DNA from: Chrysemys picta bellii
Taxonomy: Eukaryota > Chordata > Testudines > Emydidae
Direction of reading: 5' to 3'
NCBI RefSeq assembly: GCF_011386835.1
Contig: NC_088796.1
Coordinates: 32,381,011-32,445,010 of the forward strand
DNA: 64,000 nucleotides
A program made the position numbers and the translations under genes. Within the stretch, counting starts at the first letter, position 1. Each line of letters begins with the position of its first letter. Below are positions 22,846 through 33,655 of this stretch, piece after piece. The notes below the pieces were generated by a model. It was not told the DNA's origin. It did not search any database and was given only the letters and a program-made list of their open reading frames with translations.

Positions 22846-25559
22846 GAGTCTGTTGGTGTTACACCTGCCCCCCTGCCTGCCCCGTTGTGCCACAATTCAA
22901 GACAGGCCATTATCTGAGTAATTGCTGGAAGCTGAGCAAGAGTAGATCTCTGACTCTCTTGTTGTGTATGTACGTACTAGAGAAGAAATCCTCTCCCCAA
23001 AGTTCATCTTGAATAAAATTGCTGGGCAAAACCATATTGCCTAATAGTTTTAAGTAGATCAGTGCTATGAGCAAAGGCATGTCTGCAGGAAATAGAGTAC
23101 AGGAAAAAGGCTGGAAATGGGGGGAGGTTTAGGTTATGCAGCTGCAGAAGCTGAAGGAAAGGACAGTACTTATTACAAAATGTCAATATTCTTGCATTAA
23201 TAGGAAGAAAGCAGAGTTAGACAAACAGTTTTGTAGTTCTTTTTTGGGGAGGGGGATTGAAATGGAGATGAAGTGGTGTGTGAGTGAAAAGAAGCTGCAC
23301 AGACAGTTACAGTGACTCTTCCAATGACTGTGGCAGTGGAGAGCCATTGTAACGGTCACTTGACTGCCTTATAGGCCGAGTTGGGGGTTGCTCTGATGTC
23401 AGCTATGGGCCTCTACTGGGTGTAGACTCTAGAGTGAGAGAAAAACAGAACCACACACAATTACTTTTTGACCATTTCTGAAAGTGCCCTTTAGACATCA
23501 GCAATTCTGCATTTTCTTTTTCTTCTGCTATTAACATCCACCTCCACTCACTGTGTATTGACTACATCCACTATTACAAATGCAAAGTAAAATTCTGTTT
23601 TCTGTGTTCCTTCTTGTGAATTTTGACAAACCTGTTACATTTTGAAAAAACAGCAAAAAATAATCATTAGCAATTTCACATGCACTGCAAAATTGACTAT
23701 AGAATAGCTATAGCTTTAATATTTTGTATCCCCAAAACTGTAGCAAGTGCAACCTTAGATACTTTATTCTATCACTATTGATTATTATGATTGTGAGCAT
23801 TCTTTCAAATGGACATGAAACTAAAAATGATCATTGCATAGCTGAGCAGCGTTCTAATTGATCTAAAATGTTCTATTATTGCATTTTGTTAGCATAAGAA
23901 GTACTTTGACCTTAAAGGGCGAGGTGTTTCCATTTCATTCTCAATTAATTTAAAGCAGATTCCTGATTCTTAAACTGTTTTTGACCTAATAATTAGAACT
24001 GAGTGGGAATTAGAGCCGAGAAGGAAATGGTTTTCTTCTCATATAAGAATTTTTGAGATTTAAAAAAAAAATGTCCCATCCCAAATAGGGAGGAAAAGTC
24101 AATCCCAAACTTTTTTTGAACTAATAATTGGATGAGTCTAATAGAAACATTTCATTTTGGTTTGGGTTTTTTTTTTTTAGTATAAGTTAACTCAAATACA
24201 AAACTTTTTGTTTAGAAAAATGTCAAAATAGGAGCTGACAACTTCAATCCTGATTCCAAAAATTTGGGGAGAAAGTGATTAATTGAAACTGACCTTATCC
24301 CACAAATAGTTTTGGTTTCAACAAATTAAATGAAAATTCCCGATGATGTGATTGACACCTATTCTTGGTCAATGAAAGACATTCAGAAAACTCCCTTCTG
24401 AGTTGCAGCAGAGAACAAAATAGTTTATAATAAACTCTGATTCCACTGGTTGAGTGTAAAAAGATTTTATATGCTAAGAATGTCAAACTATGTGATCTGA
24501 GAGTTCATTTTCCATTGGGAAGCTTAAAAGGCCTATGAAATATTCTGAGAACAGGCTGAATTTCCTTTGAGAGTTTACATTAATAAGTGCCTTCAAATAT
24601 GCATTACATTACAAGGACTTTTAAACCCCATGGTGAATTTAATAATAATAATGCAGAATTGGAGTAAAATGTGCAAAATCAGAACTAAAAAAAAAAAAAA
24701 AACTGAATGTGGAATAGAAAGAAACAATAACAGGAGAAAATGGATGTAGATTACAACTATTTAATTCCAAAAGAACTTCTGCCTTAAGACTAATCTTCTT
24801 ACATACATGTCTAAATAATTAAACAGAAGGTGCTTTCCAGGGCTTTAATGATGCATTTCCCTTTGGTTCATAAGGCAATTGAAACTGCCATGGTGTACAA
24901 TAGAAAAAGAAATTGTGGTCCATAAAAAAATCCTTGAAACACTGCTTAATGTTCATGTCATCAGTTAAATTAAATGTGACAGGATCAGTAAGTCTGGAGC
25001 CTTTCAGGACTAGTGAGATTGCCTTGAAGTATTTTGTCTCCTAAGAATCGGTTTGGCTCCATTTTCCAAGGAAGGTGACTCCATGATAATCCTGCTGGCT
25101 CTCTAACAACAAGTTTCAAACTAGGTATTGTCCAGCCCGGGAAAGGAATGCTTCTCTTCAGGCTGCTAGCCTGCTTTGTCAAATGGTCTAATTACAATGA
25201 GGGGAGCATCACAATCTTAAAGAGGCAGGGAGAGTTGAAAGAGTAAATGACCTGTTTGGGGATCTTATGTAAGGTTAAAAAGTATGCCCTTTGAAAGTGC
25301 TTCAAGTTGAGAGTTGCCTTACACGCATATAGAGACAATTGTGGTGGAGGGGGAAGGAAGGGGAACATATTTTGGTCACAATGGAGATTTTCATTTGAGA
25401 TAATAAATGGGTTTTCACTAGTTTGTTATATGACTTAGCATTAATATTAGCTTTAATATTTAGCATTAATATTAGTTATTTGTTTTATAACAACCAAATA
25501 GTACTATGTACTTTTCTATTTTGATTTATATAAACTATTATAAATGTCTATCACAAGCC
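22846..25559. other. Single-copy AT-rich DNA; one AT-rich repeat and one candidate conserved stretch
   Basis: Positions 24050-24300 carry the AATTTTTGAGATTTAAAA, TTGGTTTGGGTTTTT and AAAATGTCAAAAT phrases of the AT-rich repeat family. Positions 24985-25250 are repeat-free and could be conserved non-coding DNA (CTAATTACAATGAGGGGAGC near its end). No exon was recognised. Confidence 0.4.
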
Positions 25560-25980
25560 CAGGGCTCATTTACATTTATTATTGTTATTATTTGAATGAC
25601 AGGAGCGCCTATAGGGATCAATCGATATCATGGCCCAGTTGTGGTAGGCATAGCACAAATGCACAGTAAGAGCTAGACTTGGCACTTAAAAGCTTATAGT
25701 ATGTCTAGGTCCCTGATTCCACAATTTACTGAGCATGAGCACATCACTATGCAAATGTGAAGCTTCACCGACTTCAACAGTGATCTATATGAGTGTAGGA
25801 AATTGCAAGATCAGGGCCTAAATAGACAAAACACATACACTAACTACCCAAGCAGAAAATTACAAATTGAGGCACAGAGCAATTAAGTCACACAGGCTTT
25901 GTGGCAGAGCTGGGAACTCACCCTAGGTCTCTGGAGTTGCAATCCAGTGCCTGAATCATAAGATCATCCTGCCTCCCCAT
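25560..25980 (-). mobile_element. MIR-like SINE, near full length but interrupted
   Basis: On the minus strand the head and core lie at 25980-25830 (complement of GAGGCACAGAGCAATTAAGT, TTGTGGCAGAGCTGGGAA and TGGAGTTGCAATCCAGTG). The tail lies at 25700-25565 (complement of GGAGCGCCTATAGGGATC and AGCACAAATGCACAGTAAG). The two parts are separated by a foldback insert at 25706-25820. Confidence 0.6.
25706..25820. mobile_element. 115-bp foldback element inside a MIR-like SINE
   Basis: The left end TAGGTCCCTGATTCCACAAT and the complement of the right end TAGGCCCTGATCTTGCAATT are inverted repeats. The element splits the MIR-like SINE and must be younger. No clear target duplication is visible. Confidence 0.6.
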
Positions 25981-27408
25981 AACTTAACTCACAACAGTAC
26001 ATATGATGTACATGGACATCGTATAATAGTAATTTAATTAATAATTATTATAATATACCGTACCTCCTAATTTTAAAACTAGAATTAATCACCCACCTAC
26101 CATCATAATAAAATCCATCCACGTGACGACCTGTCCAAATGTCTGAGAAAAATGAACGTTTGTCAGGTTCATCCCTACTGCAAATGCACTGAATCAGTGG
26201 AATTACACAACTGATTAATTTACTCTACTACATGATTTTCACATTATAGATGTCAAAAAACAAAAACAAAAATCAAATATACACATAAAAAAGATGAAAT
26301 TCCCCCTGCCATTCATTCTGTTCATCCTGTAAAATAAAAATATACAAACTTTTGTTTCATGGATTTTTCCATGAAAGTCAAATGAATACATCATCTTTTG
26401 AATGGTACAGCATTAAAGATGATACTTCAGAGAAATGCCTTATGATTCTGCAATCATTCATTCATTTAACCATTTATTTTGTTTTGTTGAGGCTTACATT
26501 GAGAGTTGTTGACTATTTACAATAAAACTTCAGTACTGAAGTCTCCTCTTAAATATGTACTAGCACTTAATTTTATATCTTGTAAAATTTCATGATTTGC
26601 TTGAAACCAGTTTTGACAGAGAGGATGCAAGATATAGAAACTTATCTCATGACAGGATTAAACTGAGTATGGAAGAACTACTTTATATAGTAGACAGACA
26701 CTAACAGCTATGCATAGCTACTACACATATATAGCAACTTGGTTTCCTCAGTCATATAGTTTGGATCTAGCCTTACCTAGGGATCATGCCTTGCTATATA
26801 TGTTCCCAGCCAGGCATTTGGCTGGTTCCACTGAGAGCTGCTCAGGGTTAAGCGATTGAGTTGGTAAACTTGGGTGAATGGACTGCCTTTCTTCTGATGC
26901 TGATACTGGCTGGGTGACAGCTTGGAGCAGACACATTTCTACTCTCCGTTTCATTAAGAACTCCCACCCTTGCTACCTATAGAGGTTGCATTGGATCACC
27001 TGGATTCTGGGGTGCCAACCTTGTTTTTGGCATGTTGGCGTTTGTGCTGTGGTTCCAGCTGAGGCCTTCTGGAATACTTTGGGCTAATGCTGATCATCAT
27101 ATTTGGGGCCAGTGGAGCTGCCCCGATTTATACTAGCTGAGGATTTGGCCCAGTGTATTTGAAAGGAATTTTTCCCTGACCGCAAATTGGCAGAGCCACA
27201 TGGGGATGTTTCACCTTTGCCTGGAGCATCCTTTAGGCTCTGCTTCTTTTTTCTTCATGCTGTGTTAATCGACAAACAGTATTATCCCAGGAGATGTGGC
27301 TGATTTGTCTTGATACTCAGTAGGGCTGGGGAATGCTAACTGTTTCCTAATAACTTAAGAGTAGTAGGAGGCTTTTGAGGTTGCGGTATATTTTGGCCTT
27401 CATACGGC
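25981..27408. other. No feature seen
   Basis: AT-rich single-copy DNA. GGCCAGTGGAGCTGCCCCG, then TGAGGATTTGGCCCA (27109-27153) is the right half of a foldback-family copy. No exon was recognised. Confidence 0.4.
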
Positions 27409-27500
27409 CTGATTTTTCAGAAGCGATAGGGCACTTCAGCGGCGGGTCCCGGAGCGAATGAAGGACCCGCTGCAGAATTGCCGCCGAAGATCTGGAGTGC
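27409..27500. mobile_element. GC-rich DNA element, left part (interrupted by a CR1)
   Basis: The phrases GGCACTTCAGCGGCGGGTCC, GAAGGACCCGCTGCAGAATT and GCCGCCGAAGATCTGG belong to a GC-rich repeat whose other part lies at 28253-28368. Both parts share the AATTGCCGCCGA module. The intervening 750 bp is a later CR1 plus filler DNA. Confidence 0.55.
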
Positions 27501-28116
27501 AGAATCATAGAATATAGAATATCAGAGTTGGAAGGGACCTCAAGAGGTCATCTAGTCCAACCCCCTGCTCAAAGCAGGACCAATTCCCAGCTAAATCATC
27601 CCAGCCAGGGCTTTGTCAAGCCGGGCCTTAAAAACCTCCAAGGAAGGAGACTCCACCACCTCCCTAGGTAACGCATTCCAGTGTTTCACCACCCTCCTAG
27701 TGAAATAGTTTTTCCTGATATCCAACCTGGACCTCCCCCACTACAACTTGAGACCATTGCTCCTTGTTCTGTCATCTGCCACCACTGAGAACAGCCGAGC
27801 TCCATCCTCTTTGGAACCCCCCTTCAGGTAGTTGAAGGCTGCTATCAAATCTCCCCTCATTCTTCTCTTCTGGAGACTAAACAATCCCAGTTCCCTCAGC
27901 CTCTCCTCATAAGTCATATGCTCCAGACCCCTAATCATTTTTTTTGCCCTCCGCTGGACTCTTTCCAATTTTTCCACATCCTTCTTGTAGTGTGGGGACC
28001 AAAACTGGACACAGTATTCCAGATGAGGCCTCACCAATGTCGAATAAAGGGGAACAATCACGTTCCTCGATCTGCTGGCAATGCCCCTACTTATACAGCC
28101 CAAAATGCCGTTAGCC
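27501..28116 (-). mobile_element. CR1 LINE, 5'-truncated, C-terminal ORF2 and 3' end
   Basis: The minus-strand frame 28118-27741 encodes the C-terminal part of the CR1 ORF2 protein. Key phrases are [36 protein letters not shown] and [15 protein letters not shown] stop at 27741 interrupts a frame that continues in consensus CR1 to the end. The 3' terminus on the left consists of variants of the ATTCTATG-type repeat, typical of CR1. Homology with the CR1 at 56522-58270 ends exactly after TTAGCC at 28116, where a 140-bp copy of nearby DNA begins. The element is incapable of autonomous movement. Confidence 0.9.
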
Positions 28117-28252
28117 ATTATTTAAACTAGGTTGAAAAGTGGTGGTGGTGGGGTTCCTTGGTCACCAATTCTTATTGACAGCATTGAGGTATTCATACCC
28201 ATCAAAGTAGTTTTCATTATGTTTTAATCTTTCATATGAAACTAGTTCTGTC
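28113..28252 (+). repeat. 140-bp direct duplication, copy 1 (filler at CR1 5' junction)
   Basis: It is identical to 29428-29567 except for one base (T in TTTAAACTAGG here, C there). The first four bases AGCC are shared between CR1 and the donor, a microhomology at the junction. It directly abuts the 5' truncation point of the CR1. Confidence 0.95.
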
Positions 28253-28368
28253 CGAGAAGGACCCCCCCGCCTCCGAATTGCCGCCGAGGGTGGCAAAATG
28301 CCATCCCCCCAAATCCTGGTGACCTAGGTGACCGCCTAGGTCTCCTAAATGGAAGCGCCGGCCCTGGG
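28253..28368. mobile_element. GC-rich DNA element, right part
   Basis: It contains CCGAATTGCCGCCGAGGGTG, CCCCAAATCCTGGTGACCTA, the near-palindromic CTAGGTGACCGCCTAG and the end AAGCGCCGGCCCTGG. Together with 27409-27500 it forms one element split by the CR1 insertion. The CCGGCCCTG end resembles the hAT end at 31609-31618. Confidence 0.55.
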
Positions 28369-28374
28369 CAGGTG

Positions 28375-29342
28375 TACTGCCACCTCATTCTTAGGTGTCC
28401 AAGTGCCTATCTCCTGCCTAAGCCTTAGACTTATTCACAAACTGGGTGAAGATCAGTGTTCTGCCTAACTCATGTGCATGGCCTGATCCAGTCGGTGTGT
28501 TCAGAAGTCACCTGGTAGATCGGGTCCCATTCAAAATCTTGCCAGAGAAGGAAGTGCTGCCCATCTTAACTTTTAGCCTGTTGGTAAGAGCACTCATCTG
28601 GGATGTGGGAGGCCCAGGTTCAACTCCTACCTCTGCTCAGTCAGGAGACAGGCTTCAACCATGGAACTCCCACTTCTCAGGAGAGTGCTCTAACCGCTGA
28701 GCTATGGGATATTTTGATGTGGGGCTCACTCGGCCTCTCCTGTTAAAGCTCTTCTCCTGTGGAGAAATACTTAGACTACATCTACAGTTGGAGCTTGGGG
28801 TGTGAGTCCCAGCTTGCACAGGTGTACCCGTGCTAGATCTAGCATGCTAAAAATAGTAGTGTAGGTGTGGTAGCATGGGCAGCAGCAGTAAGTGGCACCA
28901 CAGGCTCCCCATCCAGAGTACAAACCTCAGAGTCATTGTGCCAGAACGAGAGTGACTCTGTACCCTGGTGATTAGAGCATCTGCCTGGGAGGTGGGAGAC
29001 CCCAGATTCCTGCTCTAGTCATGCGCTAATTATTTATCCAAACTGGAACAGCTTCAACAGGAGAAACTGAGGGCACCCTAGGAAAAAATATCACAAAGCT
29101 CAGTGATTAGAGCACTCTCCTGAGAGGTAACATTTGAACAGGGGTCTCCCTCCTTCCTATCAAGCAGAGAGTGGAATTCAACCCACGTCTCCCACAACCC
29201 AAGTGAGTACCAGCCAGGGGCAAAAAGTTATAACGTGGGTACCACTTTGTGAATTGTAGTGTTCCTTTGATTTTCTAGGCATCTAAAACTTAGGTGTTGC
29301 AATACTCAACATCACAACACCTAACTTGTGAATCTGGGCCAA
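28375..29342. mobile_element. Composite repeat with several tRNA-like SINE heads
   Basis: Five tRNA-like A-box segments occur in about 660 bp. They are TAGCCTGTTGGTAAGAG at 28574-28590 (followed by B box GGTTCAACTCC at 28617-28627), an inverted TAGCTCAGCGGTTAGAG at 28704-28688, CTGGTGATTAGAGCATCTG near 28967, AGCTCAGTGATTAGAGCACT near 29099 and an inverted GGTTGTGGGAGACGTGGG near 29205-29182. Short flanking segments (TAGGTGTCCAAGTGCCT on the left, ACTTAGGTGTTGC on the right) resemble each other in inverse order. Half of a palindromic MITE (28780-28940, GCTAAAAATAGTAGTGTAGG) lies inside. No intact tRNA gene can be folded. Confidence 0.55.
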
Positions 29343-29427
29343 GGTGACCTCAATGGACTGTTTTTCTGCCGTGTAACAAGAGGAAGGAACTTTCTCCTTA
29401 GTCCAGTTACTTGTTGAATAAAGTTGC

Positions 29428-29567
29428 AGCCATTATTTAAACCAGGTTGAAAAGTGGTGGTGGTGGGGTTCCTTGGTCACCAATTCTTATTGACAGCATT
29501 GAGGTATTCATACCCATCAAAGTAGTTTTCATTATGTTTTAATCTTTCATATGAAACTAGTTCTGTC
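29428..29567 (+). repeat. 140-bp direct duplication, copy 2 (probable donor)
   Basis: It lies in otherwise unremarkable single-copy DNA, so it is taken as the original locus. It differs by one base from 28113-28252. Confidence 0.95.
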
Positions 29568-30560
29568 TCATCAGTTATGTGTTCCCTCTGCTAAGAAGCA
29601 CTCATAGAAGATATCAATATAAGCATTTCTTCACAGGGTATTAAAAAGAAGATATTTGCAAGTTAGACTAAACTGTTTGCGGAATAAGGTATAAGCTTAT
29701 ATCACCAACACCTAAACAAGAGAGCAATATGAGACCCTTGGTGAATTCCAGAACTCCCATTGGTCTTAATTAGAACAACTGAAAGAAACTGTTAATTTCA
29801 ATCAGCTGGTGAAAAGCACTGCTGTTGCAGTCAGTCATGATGCCCTTGGAGTTCAGCTTTCAAGTTTATAAGCAATAGATTCTTTTACACTGAAGTATCT
29901 TTTTTTTCTAAATTATTAGCATTAACATAGTATTTATCAATTATCTATTATTTAGGGTATCTAGAGTTTCTCCTCAAATCACATGTATATAGTATGGATA
30001 GCCCAGGGCATGTATTAAAGTCCTTAAGTGTTTAGTTCCAGATAGAAATGTAATATTATGTAACAGCATAAACAAATATACAATTGAATTTAATAATAAA
30101 AATATTTACAGGAAATATATGTACACAATCTTTTAGGAAATCAGGCGACTGACAATTAATTGGTATTAGACATCAAATTCTTTAAGTACCTGGGGGTGCA
30201 GAAGAAATAATTGGAGACACTTTAATGCCTAAAATTAAAATAACTACAATCCTTTAGGAAACATCCTAGCTTTTCTTCATATGATCTCTTGATATTCCAG
30301 GAAATTCTGGTGTTCTACATGATATGTTCCAGTTTTTTCATTTTATCAATCAAAACATTTTGCTTTGCTTATAACTACTAATTTTTTGTTCAAGATGTAT
30401 TGCTGTACGGAGTAGATTTTGCTAGGTGTTTACCAGGAACAAGCATGTGTGTTTAGTGTAATGGACAATCTTCAGAATAAAAACAGAGAGGTCAAATCAG
30501 CATATAATCCCTCCATACTATTCTTTTGCTGAGTGTTAATGATTCTTATTCAAATGTTTC
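29568..30560. other. No feature seen
   Basis: AT-rich single-copy DNA without recognisable exon or transposon end. Confidence 0.45.
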
Positions 30561-30566
30561 ATGTTA

Positions 30567-30742
30567 TCATAGAATATCAGGGTTGAAAGGGATCTCAGGA
30601 GATCATCTAGACCAACCCCCTGCTCAAAGCAGGACCAATCCCCAGACAGATTTTTGCCTCAGATACCTAAATGGTCCCCTTAAGGATTGAACTCACAACC
30701 CTGGATTTAGCAGGCTACTGCTCAAACCACTGAGCTATCCCT
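30567..30742 (-). mobile_element. tRNA-derived SINE with CR1-like tail (Cry-type turtle SINE)
   Basis: On the minus strand the element begins AGGGATAGCTCAGTGGTTTG (A box), then CAGGGTTGTGAGTTCAATCC (B box), a short body with CCATTTAGGTATCTGAGGCA, and a tail. The tail, GGACCAATCCCCAG and GGTTGAAAGGGATCTC in plus-strand terms, is shared with the CR1 3' end at 27501 and 56522. The hexamer ATGTTA flanks it at 30561-30566 and 30743-30748. SINEs that borrow a LINE tail are mobilised by that LINE, so CR1 is the likely partner. The name is from memory of the turtle Cry I family; the structure itself is visible. Confidence 0.85.
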
Positions 30743-30813
30743 ATGTTAAATTAATTCAGAACACTAATCTATTAGTAAAAATTCTCCACTCCAAGAAATA
30801 TGTGTGTTGCTGT

Positions 30814-31618
30814 CAGGGCCGGCTCTAGGTTTTTTGCCGCCCCAAGCAAAAAAAAAAAATTGGCTGCTCCCCACCCCAGCCCTGGCCTCTCACCTCCCCA
30901 CCTCCACCCCCTGCTGCCCCAGCGCTGGGCTCTCCCCCCCCCCCTTACCCCCTGCCGCCACAGCCCTGGGGTCCCCCCCACCAGTGCTGACTCCGCCCGC
31001 TCTCCCCTCGCCTCCAACTGGTCCGGTGCTGGCAGGGTCGGGGTAAGCAGCGGGCCACGCCTCAGCCCAGGGTCCCTCCAGCCTGGGCTCCCGCCTCCAG
31101 GACCGGCCGGGACCCGAGAGGACAGAGCCGGGGGACCGCTCCGGCAGGGGGCTGAGGAGCCAGGGCGGGGTAGCCCCAGAGGGAGCGGAGCCCCGGAGAG
31201 CGGGACGCGGGCCCCACATGGTAGCGACCCGCCCTCTATGGCCCCGCTGCTGCTTCTGGCCGCCCACCGCAGTCCCTGGGCGGCTCAGGCCGCTTCACCC
31301 AGCCCCGGCTGCGGCGCTGGGGGCAGCCGCCCTGCGGCACCTGCAGGCAGCTCCATGTGCCCCGTGGGGCAGCCCCCAGCCCGAGTGTCCCCACTCGGAG
31401 CCTGCCTGGCCCAGCCACAAGGTGCGGGCGCTGCTCCCTGCGGCGTGAACCGCAACGGCGCCGGGGCGCCCCCCGCGCACGACGCACTGCTGTTGAAAGG
31501 GCCGGCTTTAGGCTTTTGCTGCTGGAAGCAAAAAAAAAAAAGATGGCCAGAATGCCGCCCTTGAAAATGTGCCACCCCAAGCACGTGCTTGGTTTGCTGG
31601 TGCCTACAGCCGGCCCTG
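30814..31618. mobile_element. 805-bp GC-rich non-autonomous hAT element
   Basis: The left end CAGGGCCGGCTCTAGG and the complement of the right end CAGGGCCGGCTGTAGG match at 15 of 16 positions. The flanking octamers GTTGCTGT (30806-30813) and TTTGCTGT (31619-31626) match at 7 of 8, as for hAT insertions. A12 runs occur just inside both ends (near 30848 and 31531). The interior is strongly GC- and CpG-rich, giving an island in AT-rich DNA. Open frames of up to 254 codons inside are proline/alanine-rich on every strand and carry no transposase motif, so they are compositional. Confidence 0.85.
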
Positions 31619-31626
31619 TTTGCTGT

Positions 31627-32725
31627 TGAAGGGAAAGCTAGGTGGGGTGAAACTAGCACATACTTTTTAAAAACTGTACTTTTTTTCTCTTGTATGATTA
31701 TTTTGAGACCCCATAAAAATATTGTCACAAAAAGTCCTGGCTTTATTTTGAAATTATGGTCACCTTCCCTAGGATGTATATAATATTTAACTAGGGAATC
31801 TTATATTCTTTTGTAAAGTTGATCTACTCTATTAGTATAGTGTCTAGTGAGATTACTATCATTTACTTTATTTATTAGTATGATGGTAATGCCTAGGAGT
31901 CCTGGTCATGGACCAGTACCCTATTATGTTAGGCACTGTACAAACACAAAACAAGCAGATTAGCATTAAAAACAGAGTGGTATGAAAATATCTTCTTTAC
32001 ATCACTCATTAGGCCCATGTCAGATTTCATCATGATAAATCTGGCACCTTTAGCGAGATGAGATAGATTACAGTATGTAATCTGAACCTTTTTATAACAT
32101 GGAATATATGTAGAATATAGTAAAACATATGATATATATATGTATATTACTATATAGTAATGCATAAACTATATCAATTGCCAAATATATAGGGCCAAAT
32201 TCTGGCTATCGCTATAGATGAAAGGATTGCTATGCAGCATGTTACCCCACTTCCCCAAGTAGTTCTTATCTGTATATTTGTCCCCTGTACATGCAGAATG
32301 CTGCAGAGTACTTTGTTAGCTGCTACAGCTCATCTACTCAATGAACCCATGCTCTGGAGAGAAGGAAGGCCATCTTTTGACTGTAAATAATATACGCACT
32401 GGATCATCCTCTCCTACAGTAAATTCCATGGGCAGCGCTCTTTAAGAATCTCTTAATGGAGAACTCCCCCACATTGTCCTATTAAAGAGGGGCAGGGTTG
32501 GCACCCCCTCTGTATAAAGCCTCTAAACCTGCTGGATCCTGGGGCAATCTATGCCATGCAGGATCATCCATACAGAGGTGTCTTAATATCAGCTCTGGCC
32601 TCCACTAGCCCTTTCCTAGTTGTATAGATTCATTAGGGCCAGACTATCAGAGATACCCTATGGTCTTGATGCCCTGTCAGAAAGCTCAGTGGAAAAGATT
32701 ACAGCTGCAGGCTGTATTATGCTCT
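31627..32725. other. Single-copy DNA with a MIR-like tail fragment
   Basis: Apart from the MIR-like piece at 31883-31970, no exon or element end was recognised. Confidence 0.4.
31883..31970 (-). mobile_element. MIR-like SINE tail fragment
   Basis: GCCTAGGAGTCCTGGTCATG, CCCTATTATGTTAGGCACTG, then TACAAACACAAAACAAGCAG corresponds to the complement of the tail at 47500-47570 and to 16586-16703. The head and core are missing. Confidence 0.6.
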
Positions 32726-32733
32726 GGTACACC

Positions 32734-32856
32734 TAGGGTGACCAGACAGCAAGTGTGAAAAATCGGGACAGGGGTGGGGGGTAATAGGAGCCTATATAAG
32801 AAAAAGAGCCAAAAATCGGGACTGTCCCTATAAAATCGGGACATCTGGTCACCCTA
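32734..32856 (-). mobile_element. 123-bp hAT MITE with perfect 8-bp target duplication
   Basis: The terminal inverted repeats are TAGGGTGACCAGA and TCTGGTCACCCTA, identical over 13 bp. GGTACACC is perfectly duplicated on both sides (32726-32733 and 32857-32864). The interior GTGAAAAATCGGGACAGGGG, TAATAGGAGCCTATATAAG, AATCGGGACTGTCCCTATAA is the inverse of the copy at 906-1035. It has no coding capacity and is moved by an hAT transposase in trans. Confidence 0.95.
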
Positions 32857-33655
32857 GGTACACCAGAGTGGTAAGTGTATATACTCTGGTCCTGCTCCTC
32901 TCTTTGGCTGTCCTAGTAGAAACATCCTTTCCCAGCACAAAGCTAGAACCCTGTAAAGAAAGTTCCATGGGATCTAGAAAATGGGAGACTGCCACTGAGG
33001 CAGAGTTCTCTTTTGCATGGTAGGAATGTGACTGTGTGTGTGTGGATTTGGGGGGGGGGCATTGTCAGTCTTCTGTTTTTATCATATGAGGGGAGCCTGG
33101 ATTGTCTTAAATATTTATAAAAGGTTAATAAATGTCACAAATTACTCACAATTGATGTGATTTTTTTTTTCAAATGATTCTCAATTTTACTCCTAGGGGG
33201 AATTCTGTGGCAATGGGCAATGCAGAATTTTGCAGAAATTAACGTTGTGCGTGCAGAATTTCCTCCCCCCCTCAGAAATGAGCTGCAATGCTGCTGGACC
33301 CAGCAAGGCCAGGTTCACACATAGAGGACACTGCCAGGGGGAAGAGAGGGAACTAAAGGGTTCCTGACAGCTGCAGTTCCCAGCACGCCCTGAGGGAAGA
33401 AGAGGGTGGCACGCAGGAAACTCCATGCAAACCTGGGACTGAGCATCAGACTGTTTCTCACTCTCAATCCCTGGGCTTGGGAGGGAAATGGGTGTGGGTA
33501 TCTGGGCAAGGGGGAATCTGTGGCTGGGCTCGGGGTGAGGTGGTTTGGATGTATTGGTGGGGAAAGGGGTGCGGCTGGGCTCTTGGGCGGAGGGGTTGTG
33601 GATGTCTGGCTCTGGGTGGCGAAGGGGTCAGAGAAACAGGAACTGGATTGTCATA

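Noticed and set aside
30690..30742. Possible tRNA gene on the minus strand
   Set aside because: The boxes are good, but the sequence continues into a SINE body and CR1-like tail with a flanking duplication.
30800..31564. 254-codon open frame in a GC-rich region
   Set aside because: It lies inside the hAT element at 30814-31618, is rich in proline, alanine and serine, and all strands are open there. It has no domain or transposase motif.
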